DNA of 64,000 bases from an uncultured Sphingomonadaceae bacterium (GTDB lineage: Bacteria > Pseudomonadota > Alphaproteobacteria > Sphingomonadales > Sphingomonadaceae), in contig CALKJZ010000004.1 in NCBI GenBank assembly GCA_937995515.1, positions 1-64,000 on the forward strand. Reading direction: 5' to 3'. A program made the position numbers and the translations under genes. Below are positions 26,720-35,620 of this stretch, one piece after another (position 1 is the stretch's first letter; every line of letters starts with the position of its first letter). The notes beneath the pieces are model-generated. The model was not told the DNA's origin and did no database searches. It was given only the letters and a program-made list of their open reading frames with translations.

Positions 26720-27721
26720 TCAGCGGCGGCGGAAATCGGGCCAGCGGCAGAAGGGCACTGGCTTTCCATCGGCATCGAGGCAGGGCTCGTGCCCGGCGCG
26801 ACCGGTGCCCGGAAGCGCCCATTCCATCCCGCGCCGGATCGCCTCGAAATAGACGCTGGCATGGTCCTCGTCGGGAATGACGCGCGATTCCAGCACCAGC
26901 GAGGGATAGTTGCGCGAGCGCAGGCCTGCGACCATCTCGTCCATGTCCTCGACCATGGCGAAGCGGGACAGGCTGTGCGGCTCGGTGTCCGGGTCGGGCA
27001 CCGTCTCCCGGCTGCCGATCAGGAAGAACACCTCTGCCGGAAGGTCGCGGTTGCGCATGGCAAAGGCGCGCTCGCGCGCGATCATCACCCGGCGGCCGTA
27101 CCAGAGCGACGGGCTGATGAGGATATATTTCCGGAACATCCGCGGCTCGGTCAGGAGCACATGGGTGCCGAACAGCCCGCCATAGCTGTGGCCGGCGTAG
27201 ATGCGCCGCGCCGGGTCGATTCGGTAGCGCGCCTCGAGGAAGGGGAAGACCTCGTCGCGGATGTGGCGGCGGTAGCCCTCTGCCTCGCCATAGACGACCG
27301 GCCGGTCGGGCATGGTGGGCCGCGCGTCAATGTCTCCGTGCGGGGTCGGGGTGTAATCCCGGCGGCGGCTCTGGACGCCGTCGTCGCCCACCGCATAGCC
27401 GAGCCCGACGATGATGGCATCTTCCAGCACCGCGCCGCCGCCGCGCAGCCGGGCGTGGATCCCGCGGATGAGGGGGAAGCTCTGCGGGCTGTCGGTGGTG
27501 AACAGCACCGGGTAGCGCCGCTCCGGGTTGGCGTGGTAGCCGGGCGGAAGCGCGACGTGCAGCTCATAGTCGCGGCCCAGCGCCTCGGCGCGGATGCGGT
27601 GCACATGCGTGTTGGGAAGGGTAACAGGCGGGGCGTCTGCCCCCGTGGCGGGCGCTGCCGCAGGCGGGAGGGCGACAAGGATTGCCGCTGCCCACGCGCG
27701 CGCCGGGTGCCGGCGCCTCAT
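26720..27721 (-). CDS. Secreted alpha/beta hydrolase, esterase D / IroE-like
   Basis: A 333-residue exported esterase (PF00756 type). A signal peptide covers residues 1-28. The nucleophile elbow is GHSYGG with Ser179, and DEDHASVYFEA places the catalytic His at 287. The Fes/IroE group hydrolyses siderophore esters; members with this layout are often periplasmic. Cys314 and Cys325 near the C-terminus could form a disulfide. ATG at 27721 overlaps the parC stop (ATGA), an unusual partner for a secreted hydrolase. A TonB receptor ends 360 nt away on the opposite strand. A general esterase role is also possible. Confidence 0.8.
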   Translation of the reverse strand: MRRRHPARAWAAAILVALPPAAAPATGADAPPVTLPNTHVHRIRAEALGRDYELHVALPPGYHANPERRYPVLFTTDSPQSFPLIRGIHARLRGGGAVLEDAIIVGLGYAVGDDGVQSRRRDYTPTPHGDIDARPTMPDRPVVYGEAEGYRRHIRDEVFPFLEARYRIDPARRIYAGHSYGGLFGTHVLLTEPRMFRKYILISPSLWYGRRVMIARERAFAMRNRDLPAEVFFLIGSRETVPDPDTEPHSLSRFAMVEDMDEMVAGLRSRNYPSLVLESRVIPDEDHASVYFEAIRRGMEWALPGTGRAGHEPCLDADGKPVPFCRWPDFRRR

Positions 27722-29964
27722 GCGGCAAACCGGCCGGGGCGGGGAAAGCCGGTGGGCGGCAGCCGCCCGGCGCCCCCGCGCGGGCCGAGCCAGGGCGAAA
27801 GGTCGGTCTCGGTGCGCACCCGGCCGCTGTCGCCGCCCATCGGCCAGGAGAGTCCGTCGGCAAGCCGCAGCGTGGTGGCATCGGCGAGCCCGCCATCGCG
27901 GTATTTCTGCAGCGCCACCCCCTGGCCGCCCTCCTGCTCGGGGATTTCGGCAAGCGGCACGATGAGGAGCTTGCGGTTCTCGCCGATGAGGGCTGCATGG
28001 TCGTGCCCGGGGCCGATCGCGCGCGCAACCGCAAGCCGGGCGCCCGCGCGCGGCCGCATCAGCTGCCGGCCCTTGCGCGTTTCGGCAAGCAGTGCCGCCA
28101 TGGGGGCGATGAAGCCCCGCCCGTCGGAGGCGACGAGGAGCAGCCGCCCGCCATCCTGCGCGCGCAGCATGGCAACTGCGCTTTCGCCGGCCGGCCAGTC
28201 GAGCATCAGGCTGAGCGGCTCGCCGAAGCCGCGCCCCCCGGGAAGCGCATGGGGCAGGAGGGTGAAGGCGCGGCCGCTGGGCGCAAGCAGCACCAGCCGG
28301 TCGGTTGACTCGGCGTGCAGGGAGAGGCCCGGTCCGTCGCCCTCCTTGAACCGGCAGGCCGAAAGCGCCTCGGCGTCGGCATGGCCCTTCATGGTGCGGA
28401 TCCAGCCCTTGGCGGACAGGATGACGGTGAGCGCCTCGCGCTCGACCATCGCGGCCAGCGGCACCGCCTCCACCTGCGGGGCCTCGGCGAGTGTCGTGCG
28501 GCGGCGGCCGAGCGGAGTCTCGGGCCCATATTCGGCGGCAAGCGCGGCCAGTTCGCGCTTGAGCGCGGCGCGCTGGCGCGCCGGCGAGCCGACGAGCGCC
28601 TCGAGGCTCTCGCGCTCGGCGAGGAGGGTGTCGCGCTCGCGGGCAATCTCCATCTCCTCGAGCCGCCGCAGCGCCCGCAGCCGCATGTTGAGGATCGCCT
28701 CGGCCTGCCGCTCGGAGAGCGCGAAGGCCTCCATCAGCGCTGCGCGCGGATGATCCTCCTCGCGGACGATGCGGATCACCTCGTCGAGGTTGAGAAAGGC
28801 TTTGAGATAGCCCTCGAGCAGGTCCAGCCGGTCGGCGATGGCTGCAAGCCGGTGGCGCGCGCGCCGCACCAGAATGTCTTGCCGGTGGTCGAGCCAGGCC
28901 ATGAGTGCGGCCCGCAGCCCCATCACCTGCGGCGTGCGCGCCCTGTCGAGCACATTGATGTTGAGCGGGACGCGGACCTCGAGGTCGGTCAGCCGGAAGA
29001 GGCTTTCCATCAGCATCTCGGGCGCCACGTTGCGGTTGCGGGGCTCGAGCACGATCCGGATCGCCGCGTCGCTCTCGTCGCGCACGTCCTCGAGGATGGG
29101 GAGCCTGCGCTCGGCGATCAGCGCGGCCACCTGCTCGATGAGCCGGCTTTTGTGCACCTGAAACGGAATTTCCGTCACCACGGCCGCCCAGGTGCCCCGG
29201 CCGAGGTCCTCGCGGTGCCAGCGCGCGCGCAGCCGCATCGCGCCCCGACCGGTGGCATAGGCCTCCAGCAGGCTTGCGGCCGGCTCGACGAGCACGCCGC
29301 CGGTTGGAAAATCGGGCCCCGGCATCAGCGCGAGGAGGTCGGCAAGCGGGGTCTGCGGGTCGTCGAGCAGGCGGGTGGCGGCGGCTGCAATCTCGGCGAC
29401 ATTGTGCGGCGGGATGCTGGTCGCCATGCCGACTGCGATCCCGCTTGCGCCATTGGCAAGCAGGTTGGGAAAGGCAGCCGGAAACAGCTCCGGCTCCTCC
29501 TCCTCGCCGTTGTAGGTGGGGCGGAAGGGCACGGTCTCGTCGTCCACGCCGTCCATCAGCAGGATCGCCGCGCGCGTCAGCCGCGCCTCGGTATAGCGCA
29601 TGGCGGCTGCGCCATCGCCATCCACATTGCCGAAATTGCCCTGCCCTTCCACAAGCGGGTAGCGGAGCGCAAAATCCTGCGCGAGGCGCACCATTGCGTC
29701 GTAGACGGACTGGTCGCCGTGCGGGTGGTACTTGCCGATCACATCGCCCACCACCCGCGCGCACTTCTTGAACGCGGCATCCGGATCGAGCCGGAGGAGC
29801 CGCATGGCCCAGAGAAGCCGGCGGTGGACAGGCTTCAGCCCGTCGCGCACATCGGGAAGCGAGCGGGCAGTGATGGTGGAGAGCGCATAGACGAGGTAGC
29901 GATCGGAAAGCGCGTCGGCAAACGGCGTGTCGAGAATGCCCGGCCCGGGCGCATCGGGGCTCAT
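27718..29964 (-). CDS. parC: DNA topoisomerase IV subunit A
   Basis: The DNA-breaking subunit of topoisomerase IV, needed to decatenate daughter chromosomes. Residues 80-92 contain [13 protein letters not shown] (quinolone-determining region, Ser86), and the catalytic tyrosine is Tyr124 in MRYTEARL. The tower and coiled-coil follow ([19 protein letters not shown]), then a C-terminal beta-pinwheel. The length of 748 aa is normal. The frame runs to 30177, but ATG at 29964 matches the family N-terminus. It follows recO by 46 nt on the same strand; the partner parE is not in the window. Confidence 0.93.
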   Translation of the reverse strand: MSPDAPGPGILDTPFADALSDRYLVYALSTITARSLPDVRDGLKPVHRRLLWAMRLLRLDPDAAFKKCARVVGDVIGKYHPHGDQSVYDAMVRLAQDFALRYPLVEGQGNFGNVDGDGAAAMRYTEARLTRAAILLMDGVDDETVPFRPTYNGEEEEPELFPAAFPNLLANGASGIAVGMATSIPPHNVAEIAAAATRLLDDPQTPLADLLALMPGPDFPTGGVLVEPAASLLEAYATGRGAMRLRARWHREDLGRGTWAAVVTEIPFQVHKSRLIEQVAALIAERRLPILEDVRDESDAAIRIVLEPRNRNVAPEMLMESLFRLTDLEVRVPLNINVLDRARTPQVMGLRAALMAWLDHRQDILVRRARHRLAAIADRLDLLEGYLKAFLNLDEVIRIVREEDHPRAALMEAFALSERQAEAILNMRLRALRRLEEMEIARERDTLLAERESLEALVGSPARQRAALKRELAALAAEYGPETPLGRRRTTLAEAPQVEAVPLAAMVEREALTVILSAKGWIRTMKGHADAEALSACRFKEGDGPGLSLHAESTDRLVLLAPSGRAFTLLPHALPGGRGFGEPLSLMLDWPAGESAVAMLRAQDGGRLLLVASDGRGFIAPMAALLAETRKGRQLMRPRAGARLAVARAIGPGHDHAALIGENRKLLIVPLAEIPEQEGGQGVALQKYRDGGLADATTLRLADGLSWPMGGDSGRVRTETDLSPWLGPRGGAGRLPPTGFPRPGRFAA

Positions 29965-30010
29965 GCCCGGCGCTTTAGGCCCGCGCGGCTGAGCGCGCCA
30001 GAGGTTCGGC

Positions 30011-30787
30011 TCATGTGCCGCGCGCCGTACCGGCCGGCGGGCCGGCCTGCCAGAGCCCCTCGAGCCGCGCGCGCAGCGGTGCGATGCGGGCCCACGCCGG
30101 GCCGAGCTCGCGGGCGAGGAAATGGCCGGTGAGTGCAAGCCCGCGCCCGAGCGCCTGGGCATCGGCCGGCCCGGCATCGGGGCCGCCGGCCCCGGGGCGA
30201 CCGGGCAGGAGGAAGGCCGGCAGCGGCAGCAGCCGCCGCTCCCAGGCGCGTCCGGCCGCCATCTGCCGGCTGACCGCCCGGCCGCTGTGGGGGCTCACAT
30301 AGGCGAGCGCGTCGGCCGGCCCGCCGAGCGCGCAGCCGGAAAGGGCAAGGCCCACGCCCAGCTCGTCGAGGAGCGCCGCTTCCAGCCGCACCACGTCCGC
30401 CTGCCAGCCCGCCGATTGCGCCATCTGTTCGAGAAGGGCATCGAGCCGCGCGGCAAGCGCCGGGTGTGGCATGCCCTCGGGCAGTGCGGCTGCAACAAGC
30501 GCTGTAACCCAGGCGAGCGCTGCCGCCGTCTCCGGGGCGAAGGAAAGGAGCGCGCGGCTCCGTTCGACCTCGACCTCTGCCGAGGGCAGCTGGCCGTGGA
30601 CGCGCGCCGCAAGGCGCAGCGCGACCCGGTTTCCCGGCTGGAGCGCCGCGCGCCGGGCCCTGCTGCGCGCGCCGGCCACATGGCCGGCCAGCAGGCCCTG
30701 GGCGAAGCCGAGGAAGCGGACCACTGCGCCATGCTCGCCATGCGGGCGCACGGTGAGCACCAGCGCATCATCCGCGATCCGTTCCAC
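30011..30787 (-). CDS. recO: DNA repair protein RecO
   Basis: RecO helps load RecA onto SSB-coated single-stranded DNA in the RecFOR pathway. The N-terminal OB-fold starts DDALVLTVRPHGEHGAVV, with LGFAQGLLAGHVAGARSRARRAAL, and a helical domain follows. The Zn-finger cysteines of many RecO proteins are not evident. The frame is open to 30856, but GTG at 30787 gives the family N-terminus and avoids overlapping era. It sits 31 nt behind era, the usual alphaproteobacterial order rnc-era-recO. Confidence 0.88.
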   Translation of the reverse strand: MERIADDALVLTVRPHGEHGAVVRFLGFAQGLLAGHVAGARSRARRAALQPGNRVALRLAARVHGQLPSAEVEVERSRALLSFAPETAAALAWVTALVAAALPEGMPHPALAARLDALLEQMAQSAGWQADVVRLEAALLDELGVGLALSGCALGGPADALAYVSPHSGRAVSRQMAAGRAWERRLLPLPAFLLPGRPGAGGPDAGPADAQALGRGLALTGHFLARELGPAWARIAPLRARLEGLWQAGPPAGTARGT

Positions 30788-30818
30788 GTGCCGGCAGCCC
30801 GCGTGCGGTGCCTCGGCC

Positions 30819-31748
30819 TCAGTCAACCCAGACCATGCCGAGGTCGCGCCACACATGGCGGTCGTCGGCCCAGCCGGGCCTCGCCTTGACGGTGAGGAAG
30901 AGGTGCACGCGCGTGGCCATCGCCTGCTCCATCTCGCGCCGGGCAGCAGCGCCGATGGCCTTCACCCGGCTGCCGCCCCTGCCGACCACGATCGCCTTCT
31001 GGCTTTCGCGGTCGACGAGGATCCGCTGGTGCACCTCGAGCGCACCGTCGGGGCGCTCGGCGATCCGCTCCGGCTCGACGGCTGCTGCATGGGGCAGTTC
31101 CTCGCGCAGCTGGAGGTAGAGCTGTTCGCGGGTAAGCTCGGCGAGAAAAAGGCTGGTGACGGCATCCGAAACCCGGTCTTCCGGGAACAGCCACGGCCCT
31201 TCCGGCACGGCCTCGGCAAGCCTTTGCCCAAGGTCGAAAACGCCATCGCCGGTCGCAGCCGAAACCATCAGCGTCTCGCGAAAGGCAAGCCGGTTGTTGA
31301 GGCGGGCCGCAAGTGGCAGCAGCTGCGCCCGCGGGACAAGGTCGATCTTGTTGAGCACCAGCCAGATCGGCCGGCGGCCGAGGCCGGGCGCGGCCGCAAG
31401 CGCGTCCGCGAGCGATTCGACCTCGGGGGCAGGGCCCCGGGCTGCATCCACCACCAGCAGCACGAGGTCGGAATCGCCGATTCCCTCCCACGCCTCACCG
31501 ACCATCGCCCGGTCGAGCCTCCGGCGCGGCGTGAAGATGCCCGGGGTGTCGACAAGCAGCAGCTGCGCTGTGCCCACCATGGCGATCCCGGTGAGGCGCC
31601 GGCGCGTGGTCTGCGCCCGCGGCGAGACGATTGCGACCTTGGTGCCCACGAGCGCGTTGACGAGCGTGGACTTGCCCGCATTGGGTGCGCCCGCGAGCGC
31701 CACGACCCCGCAGCGGGTGGGGCCCGGGTTCTCGGGGGAGGTCGGCAT
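30819..31748 (-). CDS. era: GTPase Era
   Basis: A 309-residue GTPase for 16S rRNA maturation and 30S assembly. The G1 loop is GAPNAGKST (20-28), G3 is DTPGIF, and G4 is LNKIDLV. The C-terminal KH domain is seen in QKAIVVGRGGSRVKAIG. The frame extends to 31784, but ATG at 31748 matches Era. It starts 10 nt after the rnc stop and precedes recO. Confidence 0.95.
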   Translation of the reverse strand: MPTSPENPGPTRCGVVALAGAPNAGKSTLVNALVGTKVAIVSPRAQTTRRRLTGIAMVGTAQLLLVDTPGIFTPRRRLDRAMVGEAWEGIGDSDLVLLVVDAARGPAPEVESLADALAAAPGLGRRPIWLVLNKIDLVPRAQLLPLAARLNNRLAFRETLMVSAATGDGVFDLGQRLAEAVPEGPWLFPEDRVSDAVTSLFLAELTREQLYLQLREELPHAAAVEPERIAERPDGALEVHQRILVDRESQKAIVVGRGGSRVKAIGAAARREMEQAMATRVHLFLTVKARPGWADDRHVWRDLGMVWVD

Positions 31749-31758
31749 GCCGGCCGTC

Positions 31759-32439
31759 TCAGCTGGCATCGGCAGCGTGCACATGCCCGCGCAGGAACTG
31801 GCGCGCGGCCTCGGTCTCCGCCTCCTGCTTCGAGGGGCCCACCGCCTCGACGGGCGGAAAATCGCCGACCGAAAGCCGCACGCGGAATCGCGGCTGGTGG
31901 TGCGGGCCGGACCGCTTGAGCGTCACATAGGCCGGCTCGGGCAGCATCCGGGCTGCGGCCCATTCCTGCAGCGCGGACTTGGGATGTTTGCCGGCATGGG
32001 CCGAGCTGCAGAACTGCGCCGCCCACATCTGCCGGACCAGCGCCTCGGTTGCGGCATCGCCGGCTTCGAGCCAGATCGCGCCGATGAGGGCTTCCATGGC
32101 ATCGCCCAGGATGTTGTCGCTGTCGAACCCGCCGTCGCTGCGCGCCTGCACGCCGAGGCGCAGGTGCGCAGGCACCCCGAGGCGGCGCGCCACCGCGGCG
32201 CAGGCCTCGCGGCTGACCAGCTTCGACATGCGCTGGTTCAGCTGGCCCTCGGTGGCCTCGGGCAGCGTCTCGTAAAGCCAGGCGGCCACCACCCGGCCGA
32301 GCACCCGGTCGCCCAGGAACTCGAGTCGCTCGTAATTGTCGGCACCAAGGCTGCGGTGGGTGAGGGCGCGGCGCAGGAGGCGCGGATCGGCAAAGTCGTG
32401 GCCAAGCGCTGCGCGCGCCCATTCGTGCGCGGCCTTCAT
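31759..32439 (-). CDS. rnc: Ribonuclease III
   Basis: A 226-residue double-strand-specific endoribonuclease that processes rRNA precursors. The catalytic signature is ERLEFLGDRVL (37-47), the second acidic motif is DAMEALIGAIWLE, and a C-terminal dsRNA-binding domain follows (ALQEWAAARMLPEPAYV, then GPSKQEAETEAARQFL). ATG at 32439 is the first gene of the minus-strand rnc-era-recO-parC run. The lepB or acpS gene often found upstream is absent; pgi diverges instead. Confidence 0.95.
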   Translation of the reverse strand: MKAAHEWARAALGHDFADPRLLRRALTHRSLGADNYERLEFLGDRVLGRVVAAWLYETLPEATEGQLNQRMSKLVSREACAAVARRLGVPAHLRLGVQARSDGGFDSDNILGDAMEALIGAIWLEAGDAATEALVRQMWAAQFCSSAHAGKHPKSALQEWAAARMLPEPAYVTLKRSGPHHQPRFRVRLSVGDFPPVEAVGPSKQEAETEAARQFLRGHVHAADAS

Positions 32440-32567
32440 GCCCTGCTCCCGGCACAAACCCGGACCATCATGCCGCGCGGTGCGCCGTTGCATGGCCCAT
32501 GTCAAGGACCGGTCCCGTGCCACGTGCCGTGGTGACAGCGCCCCCCCGGCGCGGCTAGGCAGGCGCG

Positions 32568-34061
32568 ATGATCCTGCCGCACGAGACCGAAGCCTGGGCA
32601 CGGCTTGCCCGCCGCGTGCCGGATGCTCCTGCCGAGCGCGGACCGCTGGTGGAGGCCGCAGGGCTTCTCTTCGATGCGCGCCGCACGCGCCTGCCCGAGG
32701 GCCTCGTCGCCGATCTGGCAGCGCTCGCCGAGGCGGCAGGCCTTGCCGGCCAGCTTGCCGCCATGGTCTCCGGCGAGCGGGTGAATCTGTCGGAAAACCG
32801 CGCCGCCACCCACATGGCGCTGCGCGACCCGGAGCGCCGTACCGACCATGCGCCCGCAAGGGCCGCGGCAGAAGCCCTGCGTGCGCGCGGCCTGGCCGAT
32901 GTGATCCTGATCGGGATCGGCGGCTCGGCGCTCGGCCCGGCGCTGCTTGTCGATGCGCTGGGTGCGGCCGGCGATGGCCCGCGTGTCCATGTCGTCTCCA
33001 ACATCGACGGGGTTGCGCTGTCGCGCGCGCTCGCCGGCGCTACGCCGGCCCGCACCGCGGTCATCGCGGTCTCCAAGACCTTCACCACGCTTGAGACCAT
33101 GACCAACCTCGAGAGCGCGCTGGCGTGGATGCGCGCAGGCGGCGTGGCCGAGCCCGAGCGGCAGCTGTGGGCGGTGACGGCTGCGCCCGCGCGCGCGGCA
33201 GCGCTTGGGCTTCCGCCACACCACATCCTCGGCTTTGCCGAATCCGTGGGCGGGCGCTACTCGCTGTGGTCGGCGGTGGGGATCGCGCTTGCGGTGCGCT
33301 GCGGCTGGGCGGCGTTCGAGGCGCTGCTCGATGGCGCCCATGCGATGGACCGGCACCTGCTCTCCCAGCCCTTTGCCGCCAACGCGCCGCAGCTTGCCGG
33401 CGCAATCGGCGTTTGGCAGGCCTGCCACCTTCGCCGGCCCACGCGCGCGATCTTCGCCTATGACGAGCGGCTGCGCCTGCTGCCCGCCTATCTCCAGCAG
33501 CTCGAGATGGAATCGAACGGCAAGTCGGTCGCGCGCGACGGGCGCCCGCTGCCCCACCCGACCGCGCCCATCACCTGGGGCGGCACCGGGACCGACGCCC
33601 AGCACGCCGTCTTCCAGCTGCTGCACCAGGGCAGCCATCTCGACCCGGTGGAGTTCGTCGCGGTCGCGCAGCCCGGCCACACCCTCGATGTCACCCACCA
33701 CCGCCAGCTGCTGGCGAACTGCTTTGCGCAGGGCCAGGCGCTGGAGCACGGCCGCCCGTTCGAGGTTGCGCTCGCCCGGTCGGGCGGCGATGCCGCGCTC
33801 GCGGCCCAGCGGAGCTTTGCCGGCGGCAGGCCCTCGACCACCATCCTGCTTGATGCCCTGACGCCGGAGCGCCTCGGAGCGCTGATTGCGTTCCACGAGG
33901 CCCGCACCTTCACCTTCGCAGCGCTGACCGGGCTCAACCCCTTCGACCAGTGGGGCGTCGAACTGGGCAAGGAAGTGGCCAATGCGCTGGCCGCGGGCAG
34001 GGGCGAGATCGACGATGTCTCGCGCGACCTGATGGCACGGGTTCAGTCGAGCGCGGCGTAG
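32568..34061 (+). CDS. pgi: Glucose-6-phosphate isomerase
   Basis: Interconverts glucose-6-phosphate and fructose-6-phosphate. Family motifs are SENRAATHMALRD, IGIGGSALGP and VSKTFTTLETM, the first signature VGGRYSLWSAVGI, and the second QLEMESNGKSV with TWGGTGTDAQHAVFQLLHQG. At 497 residues it is shorter than E. coli Pgi (549), through missing peripheral loops and a short C-terminus. The last 19 nt overlap the convergent serine hydrolase gene. Confidence 0.93.
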   Translation: MILPHETEAWARLARRVPDAPAERGPLVEAAGLLFDARRTRLPEGLVADLAALAEAAGLAGQLAAMVSGERVNLSENRAATHMALRDPERRTDHAPARAAAEALRARGLADVILIGIGGSALGPALLVDALGAAGDGPRVHVVSNIDGVALSRALAGATPARTAVIAVSKTFTTLETMTNLESALAWMRAGGVAEPERQLWAVTAAPARAAALGLPPHHILGFAESVGGRYSLWSAVGIALAVRCGWAAFEALLDGAHAMDRHLLSQPFAANAPQLAGAIGVWQACHLRRPTRAIFAYDERLRLLPAYLQQLEMESNGKSVARDGRPLPHPTAPITWGGTGTDAQHAVFQLLHQGSHLDPVEFVAVAQPGHTLDVTHHRQLLANCFAQGQALEHGRPFEVALARSGGDAALAAQRSFAGGRPSTTILLDALTPERLGALIAFHEARTFTFAALTGLNPFDQWGVELGKEVANALAAGRGEIDDVSRDLMARVQSSAA

Positions 34062-35239
34062 ATCATGCTGCGCAGCTGGCGCCGCACGGGCCAGAGGGAG
34101 GAGGGGATGAGCTGGGTGAGGAAGATCACGACCAGCTCTTCGGCCGGGTCGCACCAGAAGGCGGTCGACGCCGCGCCGCCCCAGAACCAGTCGCCGTTGG
34201 AGCCGGCCACCATCGTCTTCTCGATGGCAACCGTCGTGGCAAGGCCAAGGCCGAAGCCGACCCCATCATAGGCGGCCTCGGAGAACATCGCCCGGCTGGC
34301 ACGGCTGAGCCACGCGCCCCCGGGCAGGTGGTTCGCCGTCATCAGCGCGAGCGTCTTGCGGCCGATGAGCCGAGGTCTGCCGGTACGCAGCGCCTCGACA
34401 AAGCGCAGATAATCGTGCGCGGTGGACACCAGCCCGCCGCCGCCGGAGATGAAGCTCGGCCGGGCGAGGAACGAGGAGGTCTCGGCCTGGTCCTGCACCC
34501 GCATGCCGCCCCTGCCGTCATGCTCGTAGCAGGTGGCGAGCCGGTGGCCCTCGCCGGCGCGCACCCAGAAGCCGGTGTCGGCCATGCCGCAGGGCGTGAA
34601 GATCCGCTCGGCAAGGAAGGCCTCGAACGGCTGGCCGGAGACCAGCTCGACGAGATAGCCGACGACGTCGGTTGCAACCGAATAGAGCCAGGCCTCGCCC
34701 GGCGTGAACTCGAGTGGCAGGCGCGAAAGCTCGTCCACCATGCGCGGAAGCGTCATGTCGCCCTTTTCCACCTCGCCGATTCCGAGGCGGCGATAGGCGG
34801 CATCCACATTGGTGCTCAGCTGGAAGCCATAGGTGAGGCCCGCGGTATGGCGCAGGAGGTCGATCACTAGCATCGGCCGCTTCGGCGGCTCGGTGACCCA
34901 GCCGGTCTTGAGCGTGCCGGCCCGAAAGACGCCGAGATCCCGCCACGCCGGGATCCATTTCGCCACCGGGTCGTCGAGCTGCAGCCGGCCCTCCTCGATC
35001 AGCATCATCAGCGCAACCGATGCGATCGGCTTGGTCATCGAATAGATGCGGAAGATCGTGTCTTCGGCCAGCGGCCGGCCCTGGGCCACGTCGGCATGGC
35101 CCTGCACGCTCAGGTGGCAGACCTCGCCCCCGCGCGCCACCAGCAGCAGCGCACCCGGCAACCGGCCGGGATCGAGATAGGTGTCCTTCAGGAAGCGGTC
35201 CACCGCGGCCATCCGTGTCTGATCGAGGCCCGGTCCCAT
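34043..35239 (-). CDS. Serine beta-lactamase-family hydrolase (EstB-like)
   Basis: A 398-residue penicillin-binding-fold esterase or hydrolase. SMTK at residues 67-70 (RIYSMTKPIASV) is the S-x-x-K nucleophile motif, and Tyr186 in WLYSVATDV is the Y-x-N/V equivalent. There is no signal peptide, so it is probably cytoplasmic, more like family VIII esterases than a true beta-lactamase. The frame extends to 35377, but ATG at 35239 follows a GGAGGGA-type site. It overlaps the pgi 3' end. Confidence 0.85.
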   Translation of the reverse strand: MGPGLDQTRMAAVDRFLKDTYLDPGRLPGALLLVARGGEVCHLSVQGHADVAQGRPLAEDTIFRIYSMTKPIASVALMMLIEEGRLQLDDPVAKWIPAWRDLGVFRAGTLKTGWVTEPPKRPMLVIDLLRHTAGLTYGFQLSTNVDAAYRRLGIGEVEKGDMTLPRMVDELSRLPLEFTPGEAWLYSVATDVVGYLVELVSGQPFEAFLAERIFTPCGMADTGFWVRAGEGHRLATCYEHDGRGGMRVQDQAETSSFLARPSFISGGGGLVSTAHDYLRFVEALRTGRPRLIGRKTLALMTANHLPGGAWLSRASRAMFSEAAYDGVGFGLGLATTVAIEKTMVAGSNGDWFWGGAASTAFWCDPAEELVVIFLTQLIPSSLWPVRRQLRSMIYAALD

Positions 35240-35310
35240 GGCTGTCCCTCCTTGTTGCGCGCGGCCCTTGTCGCACGCGGCCCATGCCCTATGAGGGTGC
35301 CGAGGCCAAG

Positions 35311-35386
35311 GGGCGGTTAGCTCAGCTGGCAGAGCATCTCGCTTACACCGAGAGGGTCGGCGGTTCGAACCCGTCACCGCCCACCA
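35311..35386 (+). tRNA. tRNA-Val (TAC)
   Basis: GGGCGGT pairs with ACCGCCC. The D-arm GCTCAGCTGGCAGAGC and T-arm GGTTCGAACCC are normal, and the anticodon loop CTTACAC gives TAC. CCA is encoded. Confidence 0.95.
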
Positions 35387-35620
35387 GCCCGGGGAGGGAT
35401 GGGGGCTCGCCGGCCCGGCAGCAGCCGGAGCCGGACGCCGGGCCCATGTTGCATCGCGGCAACAGCCCGCCCCCGGGAGCCTTCATCCCGCCGTGCGAAC
35501 GGCCCGGGTAACCAAATTGTCATTCATGGTGGGCAAGAGCGGCACATGGGCGGCGCCCCGGCGATCGGGCCGATTCGGGCAGCGCATCATCTGGCGGCAA
35601 CAGCTTCAGGGGTCTTCCAC

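Noticed and set aside
26720-29764. One 1014-codon frame that includes the esterase
   Set aside because: The upstream part is antisense-like translation in another frame of parC; the esterase itself begins at 27721 with a signal peptide.
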